Assembly: GCA_035048495.1 (NCBI GenBank)
Contig: CM068543.1
Location: 25,161,751 to 25,225,750, forward strand
DNA length: 64,000 bases
Direction of reading: 5' to 3'
DNA from: Euptelea pleiosperma
Taxonomy: Eukaryota > Streptophyta > Magnoliopsida > Ranunculales > Eupteleaceae
The notes under the pieces are model-generated. The model was not told the DNA's origin, did no database searches, and saw only the letters and a program-made list of their open reading frames with translations. Position numbers and translations under genes: made by a program. Below are positions 1 to 9,837 of this stretch, piece after piece (positions within the stretch are counted from its first letter, which is position 1; every line of letters begins with the position of its first letter).

Positions 1-720
1 TTCTCTTATCTTATCCATCCATCTAATGTGGACAGTTAGATAAAAAGTGGTTGAGATCAAATTCATCGATCTAATGTGGACAGTTAGATTTCAGCCACTC
101 AATCCGCCTCATTTGACCTCAATTTATTCAAAATTTAAATTTCAACACAGTTATTTTTTGTTATTTCTGTTATTTTTTCCATTTCTCCCTCTGTGCGTTA
201 CAATCCGTTATAACAGCCATTATACCATTTGAGTGCTGAAGGCACCTAATTTTTGCAAACGTTTTTGTCGGAGAGTGCCGTGGGCATGGGCCATTTACTA
301 TTCTATATAACAAAACACATTGGTTGTCTCCCTACTTATACCTCCTCTTATAAGCATCAACAAAGAAGGGCTGAGATCTAATCCTCCCCCAAATGGACGG
401 TGGATCTCCGCCACTCACCTGATTTTGGCAAATTCTTTGTCGAGGAGTGCCGATGGCACGGGGCACCCACTAGTCTCTATAAAAATAGGACAAAAATATC
501 ATTCTAAATATTTTATAATCCCTATTGTACCCTTATGTTAAGTATTACCGAGGTTTTTTTGTTTTTGTTTTTTGTGGACAACAAAAGGAACCCTAGCAAT
601 GGCAACATGGGTACATCCACATGCAAAGGCAACCACACCACCCCAAGCAACGAATTCCACTCTATTAAATTCTTTGAGGGTGTTTGGTTGTAGAGATTCC
701 ACTCTATTTTTGAACGGCTC
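1..720. other. Gene-free AT-rich stretch with short direct repeats
   Basis: No supported gene. A 21-bp sequence beginning ATCTAATGTGG and ending GTTAGAT occurs at 21-41 and again at 69-89. A second pair of related motifs (TTTTTGTCGGAGAGTGCCG near 264 and TTCTTTGTCGAGGAGTGCCG near 433) lies further on; these resemble subterminal repeats of DNA transposons, but no matching end was found. The short open frames here match no family I know. Confidence 0.5.
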
Positions 721-812
721 AGATGTCATTTAGTAGAAGGTTTCCACGTGGGGGTGACCCCACTTAGATGCTATGTGATTCGAATCTGAGGTTATGGATT
801 TACATTCTTCAA

Positions 813-987
813 GAAACTCACCCTTCAGTGTGGAACCCCCCACTTGGGAGAACTTCTACATCAGCTAGATAGGTCAAAGTCAAACTCAACCCAGCTAAAG
901 GAGTTCTTCAACATCATCTAGATGGATGAAACTCACCCTTCATTGGGACCCACTTAGGGGATCTTCTGCATGCTAGTTATAGATCTG
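813..987. repeat. Imperfect direct repeat, about 60 bp, two copies
   Basis: The segment starting GAAACTCACCCTTCA at 813 recurs at 928, followed in both by a CCCACTTGGGAGAACTTCT-like block (second copy diverged) and a CTAGAT or CTAGTT end. Spacing is about 115 bp. The flanking sequence 720-1127 holds no gene that I can support. Confidence 0.5.
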
Positions 988-1127
988 ATCGAATGGTTTT
1001 AATCATCCAATCTGCGTTTCCTCTTCGCAGTTTGAAAGATTGGTGATTTAGTCAACTTTTCTTTTCTGTTTTTTTATCATTTCTCGTGGGTCCTCTAATT
1101 ATTATTGTGTTGCTTGACTGGTGGTTA

Positions 1128-1835
1128 CTCTCAAGATTTAAAAGGTGCCGTTATAACGGACTGGGGGCGTTACCGTTTGTCCGTTATAACAAATTGTAAT
1201 GCTCAGGGGAAAAAATGGAAAATAATGAGAAAATAACAGAAAATGACGGAAAAATTGGAAAAATGGCACTGGAATTCAAATTTTGAAATTTGAATTTTGG
1301 ATTTCAAATTTTCAAAAACAGAAAATAATGGAAATAATGGCCTTTTTCACAAAATTTTCCAGAAAATAACAGTCGTTATTTTCATTATAACGGAAAATAA
1401 CAGCCGCTATTTTCTGAGCATTTTAACGGTACCAAACGTAACGGGGTGGTCCGAATCCGTTATAACAGCCATTATATAAAACATGATTCCTCTTAGGTAA
1501 TACTTATTGTATTTCATGTGCACTCTGTAAGGCTCAAGAGGTTCCAACCAAGGTTTAAAAAACGACCGTTATAACAGATTTGGACCTACCCCATTACGTT
1601 ATGGACTGTTAAAACGCCCGTTGTAACGAAAATAACGACTGTTATTTTCTGGAAAATTTTGTGAAAAAAAAAAGACCATTATTTTCATTTTTTCCATTTT
1701 TTTTCGTTATTTTTCCGTCATATTCCATTTTTTTCCGTTTTTGCCCCTGAGCGTTTTTTTTCATTATAACGGAAAAAATGGTAACGCCCCCAGTCCTTTA
1801 TACCGTTATAACGGTCCCCTTTAAACCTTGGTTCC
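1128..1835. repeat. Two opposed foldback units built on GTTATAACGG
   Basis: The first unit (about 1130-1485) runs from TTAAAAGGTGCCGTTATAAC through a run of GGAAAATAA-type motifs to GTTATAACAGCCATTATA. The second unit (about 1550-1835) carries the same material in inverted order, ending GTTATAACGG and a TTTAAACCTTGG flank. Both are rich in the self-complementary core CCGTTATAACGG. Isolated copies of the end motif also occur near 205 and 26470. Most likely a non-autonomous foldback DNA transposon family; no target duplication was identified. Confidence 0.55.
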
Positions 1836-1839
1836 AACT

Positions 1840-2520
1840 GTTGTGGGGTGCACATGTACTTTATTGTTACTAAATCCCTTTTAAGCCCAACTAAGTGGTC
1901 CATAAATTGTCACCTAGAGCCTCCTTGGGACCCAGAAAAAGGGGCCAGCCGAGGTCATTTTCGGTCCATTTGGTCTGAGCCCACTAGTTGGCTCCAATTG
2001 ATGTATCTTTGACCTGGTATTTTCACTTAGGTAGGATGTGTTGTCCTGCATGTGTACCCACACGCCTCAATCGGTTCCACCTTTTGTGCGTGCGCATGCA
2101 CTGACTTTATTGATCCCAAATCCCTTTTAAGCCCAACTAAGTGGTTCATAAATTGCCACCTGGAGCATCCTTGGGAACCAGAAAAAGGGGCAAGCCGAGG
2201 TCATTCTTGGTCCAGTTGTTCTTACCTGTGTTTCGTAACCTTTTGGAATCCACTAATTTGGGCTCCAAGAGACGTAATAGATGTATCTTTGACCTGGTGA
2301 TTCCACTTATGTAGGCCGTATTGTCCTGCACGTGCGCCCTGCACGGCTTCAAATCGGTTATATACCTTTTGTGCGTGCGCTTGCACCGACTTTATTGATC
2401 CCAAATCCCTTTTAAGCTCAAATAAGTGGTTCCTAAATTACTACCTAAAGCCTCTTGGGACCCAAAATATGGGGCCAGCCGAGGTCGTTCCTGGTCCAGT
2501 TGTTTTCACCTACGGTTTTT
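1840..2520. repeat. Tandem repeat, three copies of about 250-285 bp
   Basis: The landmark AAATCCCTTTTAAGC occurs near 1873, 2118 and 2402, each followed by AACTAAGTGGTTC-like sequence, a GGGGCCAGCCGAGGTC-like block and TGGTCCAGTTG. Between copies two and three the spacer also repeats (TTTTGTGCGTGCGC). The copies have diverged by substitutions and short gaps. No coding potential is supported; the overlapping short frames on both strands are repeat shadows. Confidence 0.65.
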
Positions 2521-2589
2521 TTAACCAAAGTGGGCCCTAATTTTAGGACCCGAGTGGACTTTTTTAAAAGATGTTGTAACCCTGGAAAA

Positions 2590-2985
2590 ATAAGTGAAAC
2601 TTTCTGTCACATCATAACCCACAATACGAGCCACATGGCACAGTCCTAGTGGACGTACACTGACCATATGGATGTTAGGCCAATCACTAGGTGGACCTAA
2701 AAACCAAAAATAAACCTGATCAATGATTTTTAAGCTTTAGATTGAAGTTATTTTCATGGGTTGATTTTAACCCTAGGAATTTGAGCATTATTGAGCGTTA
2801 TTTGGGAGCAAAGATCCAAAGGTTAATGTTGTAAATCACTAATCAGGCTGATTTTTGGTTTCAGGTCCAGCAAGAGACTCGCCGAACATCTATACGGTCA
2901 GCACCCCCCTCCACCAGTGTGCCACGTGGCTCGTATTGTGGGTTGTGACCGGCTTCGGTCACAACGCACTGTGACCGAAGTTTTA
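2590..2985. mobile_element. Foldback MITE, G-box family, copy 1
   Basis: Imperfect inverted arms run from ACCCACAATACGAGCCAC on the left to GTGCCACGTGGCTCGTATTG on the right, with further complementary TGTGACC-type sequence outside. Inside, the two halves are also complementary (AATCA.CCTGAT, GGTCCACC, CATATGGATGTT against ACATCTATACGGTC). The same structure recurs at 4925-5442, 26791-27165 and 41040-41295, and as partial copies. The right arm carries an intact GCCACGTGGC palindrome. No transposase. Confidence 0.7.
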
Positions 2986-2999
2986 CTACTGAATAATGA

Positions 3000-3676
3000 G
3001 CTCTTCAAAAAAAAAAAAAAACAGTGCCCGTGACATGAACATTATTTTATTTTGCCATTATAAAGCCATAACATTTATAATTCCAAATTTGGCTGTAACG
3101 GTAGCCCACGACAAAAAAAAAAAGTTACAATAATGTATTTTATTTAAATTTGTAATTTTTCTCAAAATATGGCATTAAGATCAATGTGACATATAATTTA
3201 TATCAGAAAAAAGAATAAAATATTTAGAAACTACTAAAAAAAGGGTATAAATTCCAAAATTTGTTATCTTAAGAAGGTTCTAATTAGGTTTTTTTTTTTT
3301 TTTTTAGGCGGATTGTAGTGGGTTATCGCAACTTGTAGCCATTTTTTACCTGTATAACCTAAAGGGGAAGTGCCTACGAAAAAAAGCGAAAAACCTAAGA
3401 CTATTATAATACCGTTACTTGGCATTGGTGTAACGAGCGTGTCAACGTGTGAAGTCTGGAGTCAGATCAATTCATCTAGACCGCACAATTCTAATTTTGA
3501 TTGTCAGCACTCCTTGTTGTAGTCTTTATATCACCGTTGATTACTTACAAAAGGTATTCGGACGCTTAAGTTAATAAAAAGAGCTTTGTTATTCTCTATT
3601 GCCTATTGGAATGTACTATTTAATTAATCAAAAAAGAAATTATCTGCGAAGAATTATGGTAAAGTAGTTAAGCAGG
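3000..3676. other. AT-rich gap, nothing recognised
   Basis: Several poly-A and poly-T runs (for example near 3008-3020 and 3290-3305) and no supported open frame or known element. A short run of A near 3112 precedes AT-rich sequence without recognisable termini. Confidence 0.5.
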
Positions 3677-3684
3677 GTAAGTAG

Positions 3685-4045
3685 TGGGGGTGTCAATTTT
3701 ACCTATTTAACCGGAACCGAATCGGAACCGGAACTGAAAACATCGGTTCTGGTTCCACATTTTTGGGAACCGATTAAAAAAGAACCAGAACCAGAACCAG
3801 AACTGAATCGGAAATAATGGTTCCTGTTCTGGGTAGTTTAATATGGAACCGGAACCTATATATAAATATAGTATTACAACTCATATTATAAAGTCGGAAC
3901 CGGAACCAGAACCGACGAAAACTACATACTCGGTTCCGGTTCCAGTTCCAGATCCATTATTTTGAGAACTGGAACCGATAAGAACCGGAATTGTTACTTC
4001 CGGTTCTGGCCACCTTAGGAACCGAACGACCCGTTGACACCCCTA
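3685..4045. mobile_element. Non-autonomous hAT element (361 bp) with 8-bp target duplication
   Basis: The ends TGGGGGTGTCAA and TTGACACCCCTA form a near-perfect inverted repeat of the TAGGGGTGTCAA type common in plant hAT elements. They are flanked by the perfect direct repeat GTAAGTAG at 3677-3684 and 4046-4053. The interior is an array of GGAACCGGAACC and GGTTCCGGTTCC blocks on both arms, so the whole element can fold back. No coding capacity. Confidence 0.88.
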
Positions 4046-4139
4046 GTAAGTAGATGCTATGATGGATCCAATGCTTACCTGCATGAGGGGTCCAATTGTG
4101 GGACACATGTCAGCCTACAAAGACCCCTACTGTTATGAT

Positions 4140-4353
4140 CTAGTATCCTACCTTCTTAATGGGTCAGTGGAACTGGTAGTTGAAGTAGTTGGGAAGGCTG
4201 GTGTGTTGAATGCTGTCTTCTGGCGGTTAATCTCTGAGTCTACAAAGTCCATTGCTCTGGTATATATCCCACCTTCTTCATGGGTCATGGTAGTTGAAGT
4301 AGTTGGGAAACCAGCTGGTGTTCAATGCTGTCTTCTTGCGGTTAATCGGTTTT
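4140..4353. repeat. Tandem duplication of about 115 bp
   Basis: The block containing CCTACCTTCTTAATGGGTCA, GTAGTTGAAGTAGTTGGGAA and AATGCTGTCTTCTGGCGG is repeated with small changes about 115 bp downstream (CCACCTTCTTCATGGGTCA and so on). An open frame across it is explained by the duplication and matches nothing known. An (AC)n microsatellite follows at about 4571-4591. Confidence 0.6.
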
Positions 4354-4626
4354 ACTCACCGTTTGAAGTATAGTTTTGAACGTTGTCGGTGGTTATATGT
4401 CATTCTTCAATTTGACTCTTGTTCTCCTGGGCCCACGTTCATAATGCTAAGTGAACAATGGTCAGGTTCTAGTCGAGACAAATTTAACTCTAGGAGTAGT
4501 ACACGTGTATGGCTCAGATACATGATCAATATATGCCTACCACACAAGGTCATTCCTTTTTTCCATTCCATTAACACACACACACACACACAAAGTATCT
4601 ACAGCTACCAGGATGGATATTCTACC

Positions 4627-4837
4627 CAAGGTTCGGAGTGTCGGCTGATCCCATTCTGGATCGGGTTCCCGATCGGGATTAGAGCCCATCGATCCGATCA
4701 AAAAATGGATCGTCTCGCCCAAGATCACTATTTCCTAAAGAACTCTCACGTTGTCTCGAGGAAGATGCGCCAATCTTGTTCTGGATTAGGATTGGAGCCA
4801 ACCGATCTGGCCTCTGATCCCGAGATTTTGAACCATT
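4627..4837. mobile_element. Degraded short hAT element of the GGATCG-array family
   Basis: The left end CAAGGTTCGGAGTGTCGG and the right end (reverse complement AATGGTTCAAAATCTCGGG) match the ends of the element at 10958-11583. The interior carries GGATCGGG, CCCGATC and CGATCCGATC motifs near both ends, as in that element. Flanks ATTCTACC (4619-4626) and ATACTAGC (4838-4845) agree at 6 of 8 positions, consistent with an old 8-bp target duplication. No coding capacity. Confidence 0.6.
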
Positions 4838-4924
4838 ATACTAGCTACGTTTTGACTTATTGTGTCGCATGCGGGTGGTGATTTGTAGGAGTAAACCTTC
4901 GATGACACATGCAGTCAGCGACGT

Positions 4925-5442
4925 TGCAGCCAATATGAGCCACGTGGCAAATTCTTAAGAGAAAAAAAATATCTTCTTAAGAGGATACTGACCGTATGGA
5001 TGTTTAGTCAATCACTAGGTGGACCCACAAACCAAAACTAAACACATAATCAGTGATTTATAAGCGTTGGATTGAAGTTATTTTAACAGTAAGACTTTGA
5101 GCATTATTTGGGTATTAAGATCCAAAGATACAATAGGAGCCACGTGGCATATCTTAGAGGACTCTGACCGTATGGATGTTCTTCCAATCCCTATATTGAC
5201 CTACGAACAAAAACTCAGCTTGATTTGTGATTTCAAATCTTTGGATCTTTGTAACTCAAATAATGGTCGTGCTCAAATTTCCCACGGTTACAATCAACCC
5301 ATGAAAACAATTCCAATCCAACGCCTAGAAATCACTAATCAGACTGACTTTTGGTTTGTAGGTCCAACTAATGATTCTCCAAACATCCATACGGTCAGAG
5401 TCCTCTAAGAGTCTTCCACGTGGCTCATTGTGCCCTGTCATC
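4925..5442. mobile_element. Foldback MITE, G-box family: partial copy joined to a full copy
   Basis: A left half starts near 4935 (ATGAGCCACGTGGCAAATTC) and runs to about 5122. A complete copy follows, from GGAGCCACGTGGCATATC near 5130 to TCTTCCACGTGGCTCATTG near 5430. The full copy has complementary arms containing GACTCTGACCGTATGGATGT and ACATCCATACGGTCAGAGTC. The 103-codon open frame across it is repeat sequence, not a gene. No target duplication was fixed. Confidence 0.7.
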
Positions 5443-5721
5443 AAAGTTTTATTCGTGAGCAAGTGTGCCACGTGCACAGCACAAACCTAGGGTGTCGTTT
5501 CTTTCCATCTTTTGAGGAGGAGAGAATCTGTTCTGACAATAGAATGCAATGATTAAAAAAAAAAAAGGAAAATAATGGAGCACCCAAGAGTGACCCACTA
5601 AAGCTGGCCACCAACTTTAGGATAAGAAAAATCATTACACACACTTAGCTGTAAATGCTAGCTCTCCCACAAAATTAGCTGTTTTTTTTTTTATCTTTTT
5701 CCAACCAACGCTAATACGACA
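5443..5721. other. Gap, nothing recognised
   Basis: Non-coding sequence between the MITE and the SINE, with poly-A near 5553 and poly-T near 5682. No supported gene. Confidence 0.5.
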
Positions 5722-5895
5722 CCCAACATGGCAGCTCAAATGGTTGGTGTGTATCCTCCTCTTTCGAGAGGTCATGAGGTCAAACCCACACAACTAGATT
5801 TCCTCTTTTGAGTAGTGTGCCAGGAAAATCCCCCTTACCAGCTTGACCGGGTCCCCTCCCACGATGGTGACTACCCTAAAAAAAAAAAAAAAAAA
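5722..5895 (+). mobile_element. SINE-like retroposon with poly-A tail
   Basis: A short sequence begins near GGCAGCTCAAATGGTTGG (box A-like) and carries GAGGTCATGAGGTCAAACCC (box B-like), the arrangement of a tRNA-derived RNA polymerase III promoter. It ends in an A-run at 5878-5895. The flanks CCAACCAACGCTAAT (from 5701) and CCTAACTAACGCGCTAAT (after the A-run) look like a decayed target-site duplication. No reading frame is expected. Likely mobilised by LINE machinery. Confidence 0.6.
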
Positions 5896-6565
5896 CCTAA
5901 CTAACGCGCTAATGTGTCGCTTCTTATGCTATATCATTTATTTATATGCCCATTATCTTATTATTAGTTGATAAGACTCTACAACCAACTAATTAATAAA
6001 ATAAATAAAATAAAATATTAAAAAAATAATAAATAAAGAAATAAAAAGGAAAAGTTTTTATATTTAAAAATAAATAAGTAAAAGAAGTGTATTATAATTG
6101 GAGGTAAGATTCCTGATCTACTCCCACTTTTTTAAATTCTTGTATTTAAAATCTTATCAACATTGGTAGTTGGTTGTTTACCAATGTTGATTTCCTTACG
6201 ATTTGTCATGTCCTTGGGATAAGGCTTATGATGATGATGATGATGATGAAAACTTGTATGTCGGTAAATACCAAGCTTCACTATGCTATTTTACTTTATC
6301 CATTAAATATTTTACTAGGAATAAATAAATTAATATTTAAAAAAAAACGTTGACAAATTTTATACCAGTGTATGTGGCGTCGGAGAGTAAACACGGTTTT
6401 TTAGGCTCGGGGTGTCGGTAAGCTCAGTTTTAACCACTTTAATAATGAATCCTTTTTTTAAGTAATGTCGAACGTCTAAATCGTATTAAATGGAAAAATT
6501 TTAGATGTAGAGGACTCTTGAACCAATCGATGCAGATAGGACTCTCATGGCCCTGCGTAGCTCAT
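5896..6565. other. AT-rich gap with a short (ATG)n run
   Basis: Mostly A/T homopolymer-rich DNA. A trinucleotide run of about seven ATG/GAT units lies at about 6228-6249. No gene or element termini recognised. Confidence 0.5.
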
Positions 6566-6810
6566 TTTTTTTTTTTGCCCACTGGCCACACGGATGTTTA
6601 GTCCACCCATATATTAAAAATCAGCTTAATTAATTATTTCTGGTCATTAGATTTAGTACCCAAAAAATATGCTTGAATCCAATGGCTAGAATCACTTCTA
6701 AATAAGTGCTAAAATCTAATGGCTAGAGATAACGAATTAAGCTGATTTGGAGTATCTATATCCTGCAAGTGGCGGGCTAAACATCCATGCAGTTAGTGGG
6801 ACCCAAAAAA
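6566..6810. mobile_element. Foldback MITE, second family, copy 1
   Basis: The arms contain ACACGGATGTTTAGTCC on the left and GGGCTAAACATCCATGCAG on the right, with AATCAGCTTAATT opposed by AATTAAGCTGATT inside. The core ATGCTTGAATCCAATGGCT is shared with a second copy at 26480-26700 in the P450 intron. It resembles the G-box family in its ATCAGC..GAT arm but lacks the CACGTG ends. Confidence 0.6.
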
Positions 6811-7467
6811 ATTTCTCTAAGGGTTAATATAGTTTCCTGTCTCCCTCACTCTCTCAATGTACAAGTGAAACCCTAACGCCCGTTTAGGGAATATATAATC
6901 ATTGGTACAATGAAATACCCAAAGTATCTCCACTACAAGTTGTACCCCAACACAAACTATACGAACTTATCTGGACAAAAAAAATGTCATTGGCTCTGGC
7001 AGCCAGGGGCGTGCTACCCACCTGCGACCCCCCCGATCCAATTCAGCATGGAGCTTAATGAGCTAGACCCACGTAAAGCTATAACTTAATGAACAGTAAA
7101 TCCCTACAGAATACTAGAAACCTATTACAACACTCCCTTTCAAATATGTGGGCCCATCCTAATTGTATAGTTGGCAGCTCTTGAAGGCAACAAACATAAC
7201 ATTTGATGTTTGGCCTGACATCACATCAAATTTATTAAATCACAGAAGAAGAAAAATATTCGTGTCCAAGTAGACATCAAGTCTTGCCTCTAAGAAGTTG
7301 CCACCTATACATGAGGAAGGGCCCACATTACTTTTTTATAGTTAACCCATGTGTGTACATAAGGGTAGGATAGCAATGAACCGTGCTAGCCCAATGAGCT
7401 TTAATTTCAGGCCCACTTTGGGCTAGGCTTGGGCTAAGAGATTCAATCCATGTGCCATGTCTAGAAC
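6811..7467. other. Gap, nothing recognised
   Basis: No supported gene. A CCAGGGGCGTGCTACC-type stretch near 7003 and GGGCCC-rich blocks are present, but there are no termini of a known element. Confidence 0.45.
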
Positions 7468-7595
7468 TAATTTCAAAGATCATATTGCTTACTGGGCCAG
7501 GTCTAAGCCTAATTTTAAAGATCCAATTACTTACTGGGCCGGGCCTAAGCCTAATTTTAAAGATCCAATTACTTACTGGGCCGGGCCTAAGCCTG
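7468..7595. repeat. Tandem repeat, 42-bp unit, three copies
   Basis: TTACTGGGCC occurs at 7489, 7531 and 7573, an exact 42-bp period, each preceded by AAAGATCCAATTAC-like sequence and followed by TAAGCCTAATTTTA or TAAGCCTGG. The first unit is the most diverged. Confidence 0.75.
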
Positions 7596-7740
7596 GCCCG
7601 AATGCATGATGGGGTCCTGATACTATAGTTTATATTAGTATATTATGGCTCTTAGATGGTTGTAGACATTTGTAACATGTTAGCAGTCAAGGGCCTCAGC
7701 CCGTTTCAGCCCAACCCCAACATGTTTGCAACCTTATGGT

Positions 7741-8155
7741 TAGATGTGTCAATGGGTACCCGATTAACCGATAACAATAGGATCGAGTCCCAATTATCCC
7801 GGTTCTAGAATTAGCTATTTCAAATAGACCTGAAACCTATAGGATTTGGAAGCAAAATATATAGTAGGTTTTGGTTCTCGGTGCACTAGTACTGGGAGCG
7901 AACCAGACCGGAACTGAAGTTTATACTAGTGCTAAAGATGTCAAGTTTTTTCTAATATGAAAATCATGATATTTATGTTTTCACACATTATCTGTACAAC
8001 ATGAGAGTAGCCAACAACCGGATATTTATATGTTCGGGTGCTGGATCCGGCCACTTATTTTTTGGTTACCAAAACCGGAACCGTCATACATAATAGGTTC
8101 TGATTTTGGCTACATTGGTACCCAAACTGGAACTGCAACCCGTTGACGGCCTTAT
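7741..8155. mobile_element. Possible decayed hAT element
   Basis: The left part GTGTCAATGGGTACCCG and the right part CAACCCGTTGACGGCC form an imperfect inverted repeat of the TAGGGGTGTCAA type. The interior contains CCGGAACCG and GGAACTG motifs like those in the element at 3685-4045. Candidate flanks (CTTATGGT and TTATGTGG) are only similar, so the call is tentative. Confidence 0.35.
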
Positions 8156-8174
8156 GTGGTCCTCTTACATCTTG

Positions 8175-8178
<4 letters not shown>

Positions 8179-8214
<36 letters not shown>

Positions 8215-8226
8215 CTCTCTCTCTCT
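8179..8226. repeat. (CT)n microsatellite
   Basis: A nearly pure CT run of about 48 bp with one CG interruption. The serine/leucine-rich open frames over it come from the repeat. Confidence 0.95.
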
Positions 8227-8321
8227 GCTTGTCTGGGTCGAGAATGGGCAGCAACTAAAGGTGTTAATTCGGTGGGCCATCCAGATGGTAGGGCCCATTT
8301 ATTACTGGTCTTGCGCTACAA

Positions 8322-9175
8322 CTAGTGGGTTGGGCTTCAACTTGCAGACATATATATAGTCTGGCACAGGTAGGATAAGTGCCTATGCCCATATGTTTTG
8401 GGCTAGGCTAGTACAAACTTCAGCCCAGACAAAAACCGGCCCATAAGAAGCAGTAGATGTAACTTTCAGCTCGTATTGGCCTGGCTCAAGCTAGAATAAT
8501 CTTTAGGCCTGTTGTGACATTCGGAGCAGCATGGCCTGAAAAACTTGCCTGGTGTAGTCCCCGTCTTGTGATGCACCGATAGGTCTGGTGGGTTGGGCTT
8601 CGGCACCATTTTAAGCCCTTGTAACTAAGGCCCTGCTTGGTTCAATGTAAATCGGATGCAATGCACCAACTTGCCATGGTTTTGGGATTACACCTGATTG
8701 GTTGGGGGTGTGCAAATGAGTTGCTGTGCAAGTGGTTGCCAAGCCCTTGCAAACTCTTTAAGAAGATGGATGCAAGCATTGTGCAGCCCAAAAACAGTGG
8801 TAAGCTACTGCAATTTAACTCACCGCATTTGCACTGAAGTGCAAAATCTTGTGCACCGAACCAAGCAGGGCCTAAATGTCCAGTGTAGTCCCAATCTTGT
8901 GATGCACCGATAGGCCCGGTGGGTTGAGCTTGGGCACCATTCTAAGGCCTGGTGATTAAACGGTGGGTCTGGTTTAGGTTGCAAATGCGCTTGACCATGA
9001 GTAGAAATGCATGGGCTGGGCTTAGACTTGTGGACATATATATGGGCCAGGCCAATTTATGCCTATGCCCACATTTGTTGGCTGGGCGCAACAGTTGAAG
9101 TAAAATTCAGCTCATATAGGTCAAGCCCGAGTTAGAATATTTGGGCCTGTTTTGACATTCGGAACAGGCCTGAAT
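8322..9175. repeat. Segmental direct duplication split by a MITE
   Basis: Sequence at about 8322-8541 (GGGTTGGGCTTCAACTTGC, ACATATATATA, TGCCTATGCCCA, TTTAGGCCTGTTGTGACATT) reappears diverged at about 9008-9175 in the same orientation. A shorter adjoining block (TCTTGTGATGCACCGATAGG) at 8551-8625 also recurs at 8882-8955, directly on either side of the Harbinger-type MITE at 8629-8872. The whole stretch is non-coding and rich in GGGCC/GGCCC motifs. Confidence 0.6.
8629..8872. mobile_element. Harbinger-type (Tourist-like) MITE, 244 bp, TAA target duplication
   Basis: The ends GGCCCTGCTTGGTTC and GAACCAAGCAGGGCC are a perfect 15-bp inverted repeat. They are flanked by the direct repeat TAA at 8626-8628 and 8873-8875, the signature of PIF/Harbinger insertion. 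There is no transposase. The two short open frames across it are incidental. Confidence 0.88.
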
Positions 9176-9788
9176 ATTGAGATTGAATTGTACCCAACTC
9201 AGTCAGATAGAACCTGATTTTTAATCTTTACCGGAATGGTAAGCCTGTCATGGGCCTGGTCCAGACTCGGTCCTAAGACATAAATTTCTTGTAATATCCA
9301 GGCTGACTATGGACCAGCCTGACATCAAGCCCATTAGCCCAACCAAAACTTGTTTTTGAATATCTACCTGGCCATGCTTGGCTTTGGTCAGGATCAAAGT
9401 TGGCCTTTTTGGAAATAGTTTGCAACATGGAACCAATTCTTCCATGACTTAAAATAGACCACAACAACTAGACCTGGACTGACCTCGACTGTCTCCATGT
9501 TCTGGCTTTCCAAACAAGCCCTATGATCTACCATGTCGAACAGGGTTTGGCCAGTTTAGCTGGTCTACACGATAAAATCAATTGAAGAAAAATGTAATAG
9601 TTTAATAAATAAACCAATCAAGCATCAATTAAGACAAATAAAAATGGGAAAAATTTGCTTTACACATTAAAAATGAGTGCTTCACACACAAATCAGGGAC
9701 CATTCATCAATAGATTGGGAGATGGGACCTACATGATTTGATTGTCACCCCCAATGTATTGATGGATGGCCCTTGAGTTGCTTAATGC
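9176..9788. other. Gap, nothing recognised
   Basis: Non-coding sequence between the duplicated block and the LINE tail. Short open frames on the minus strand near 9248-9467 match no known protein. A short imperfect inverted repeat is visible around 9700-9770. Confidence 0.45.
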
Positions 9789-9837
9789 CCTTTTTTTTTT
9801 TTTCAAGGTACCCATACGTATTATTCACCACAAAAGA

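Noticed and set aside
4059..4881. 104- and 192-codon overlapping frames on the plus strand
   Set aside because: They run across a local tandem duplication, an (AC)n tract and a decayed hAT element; no domain.
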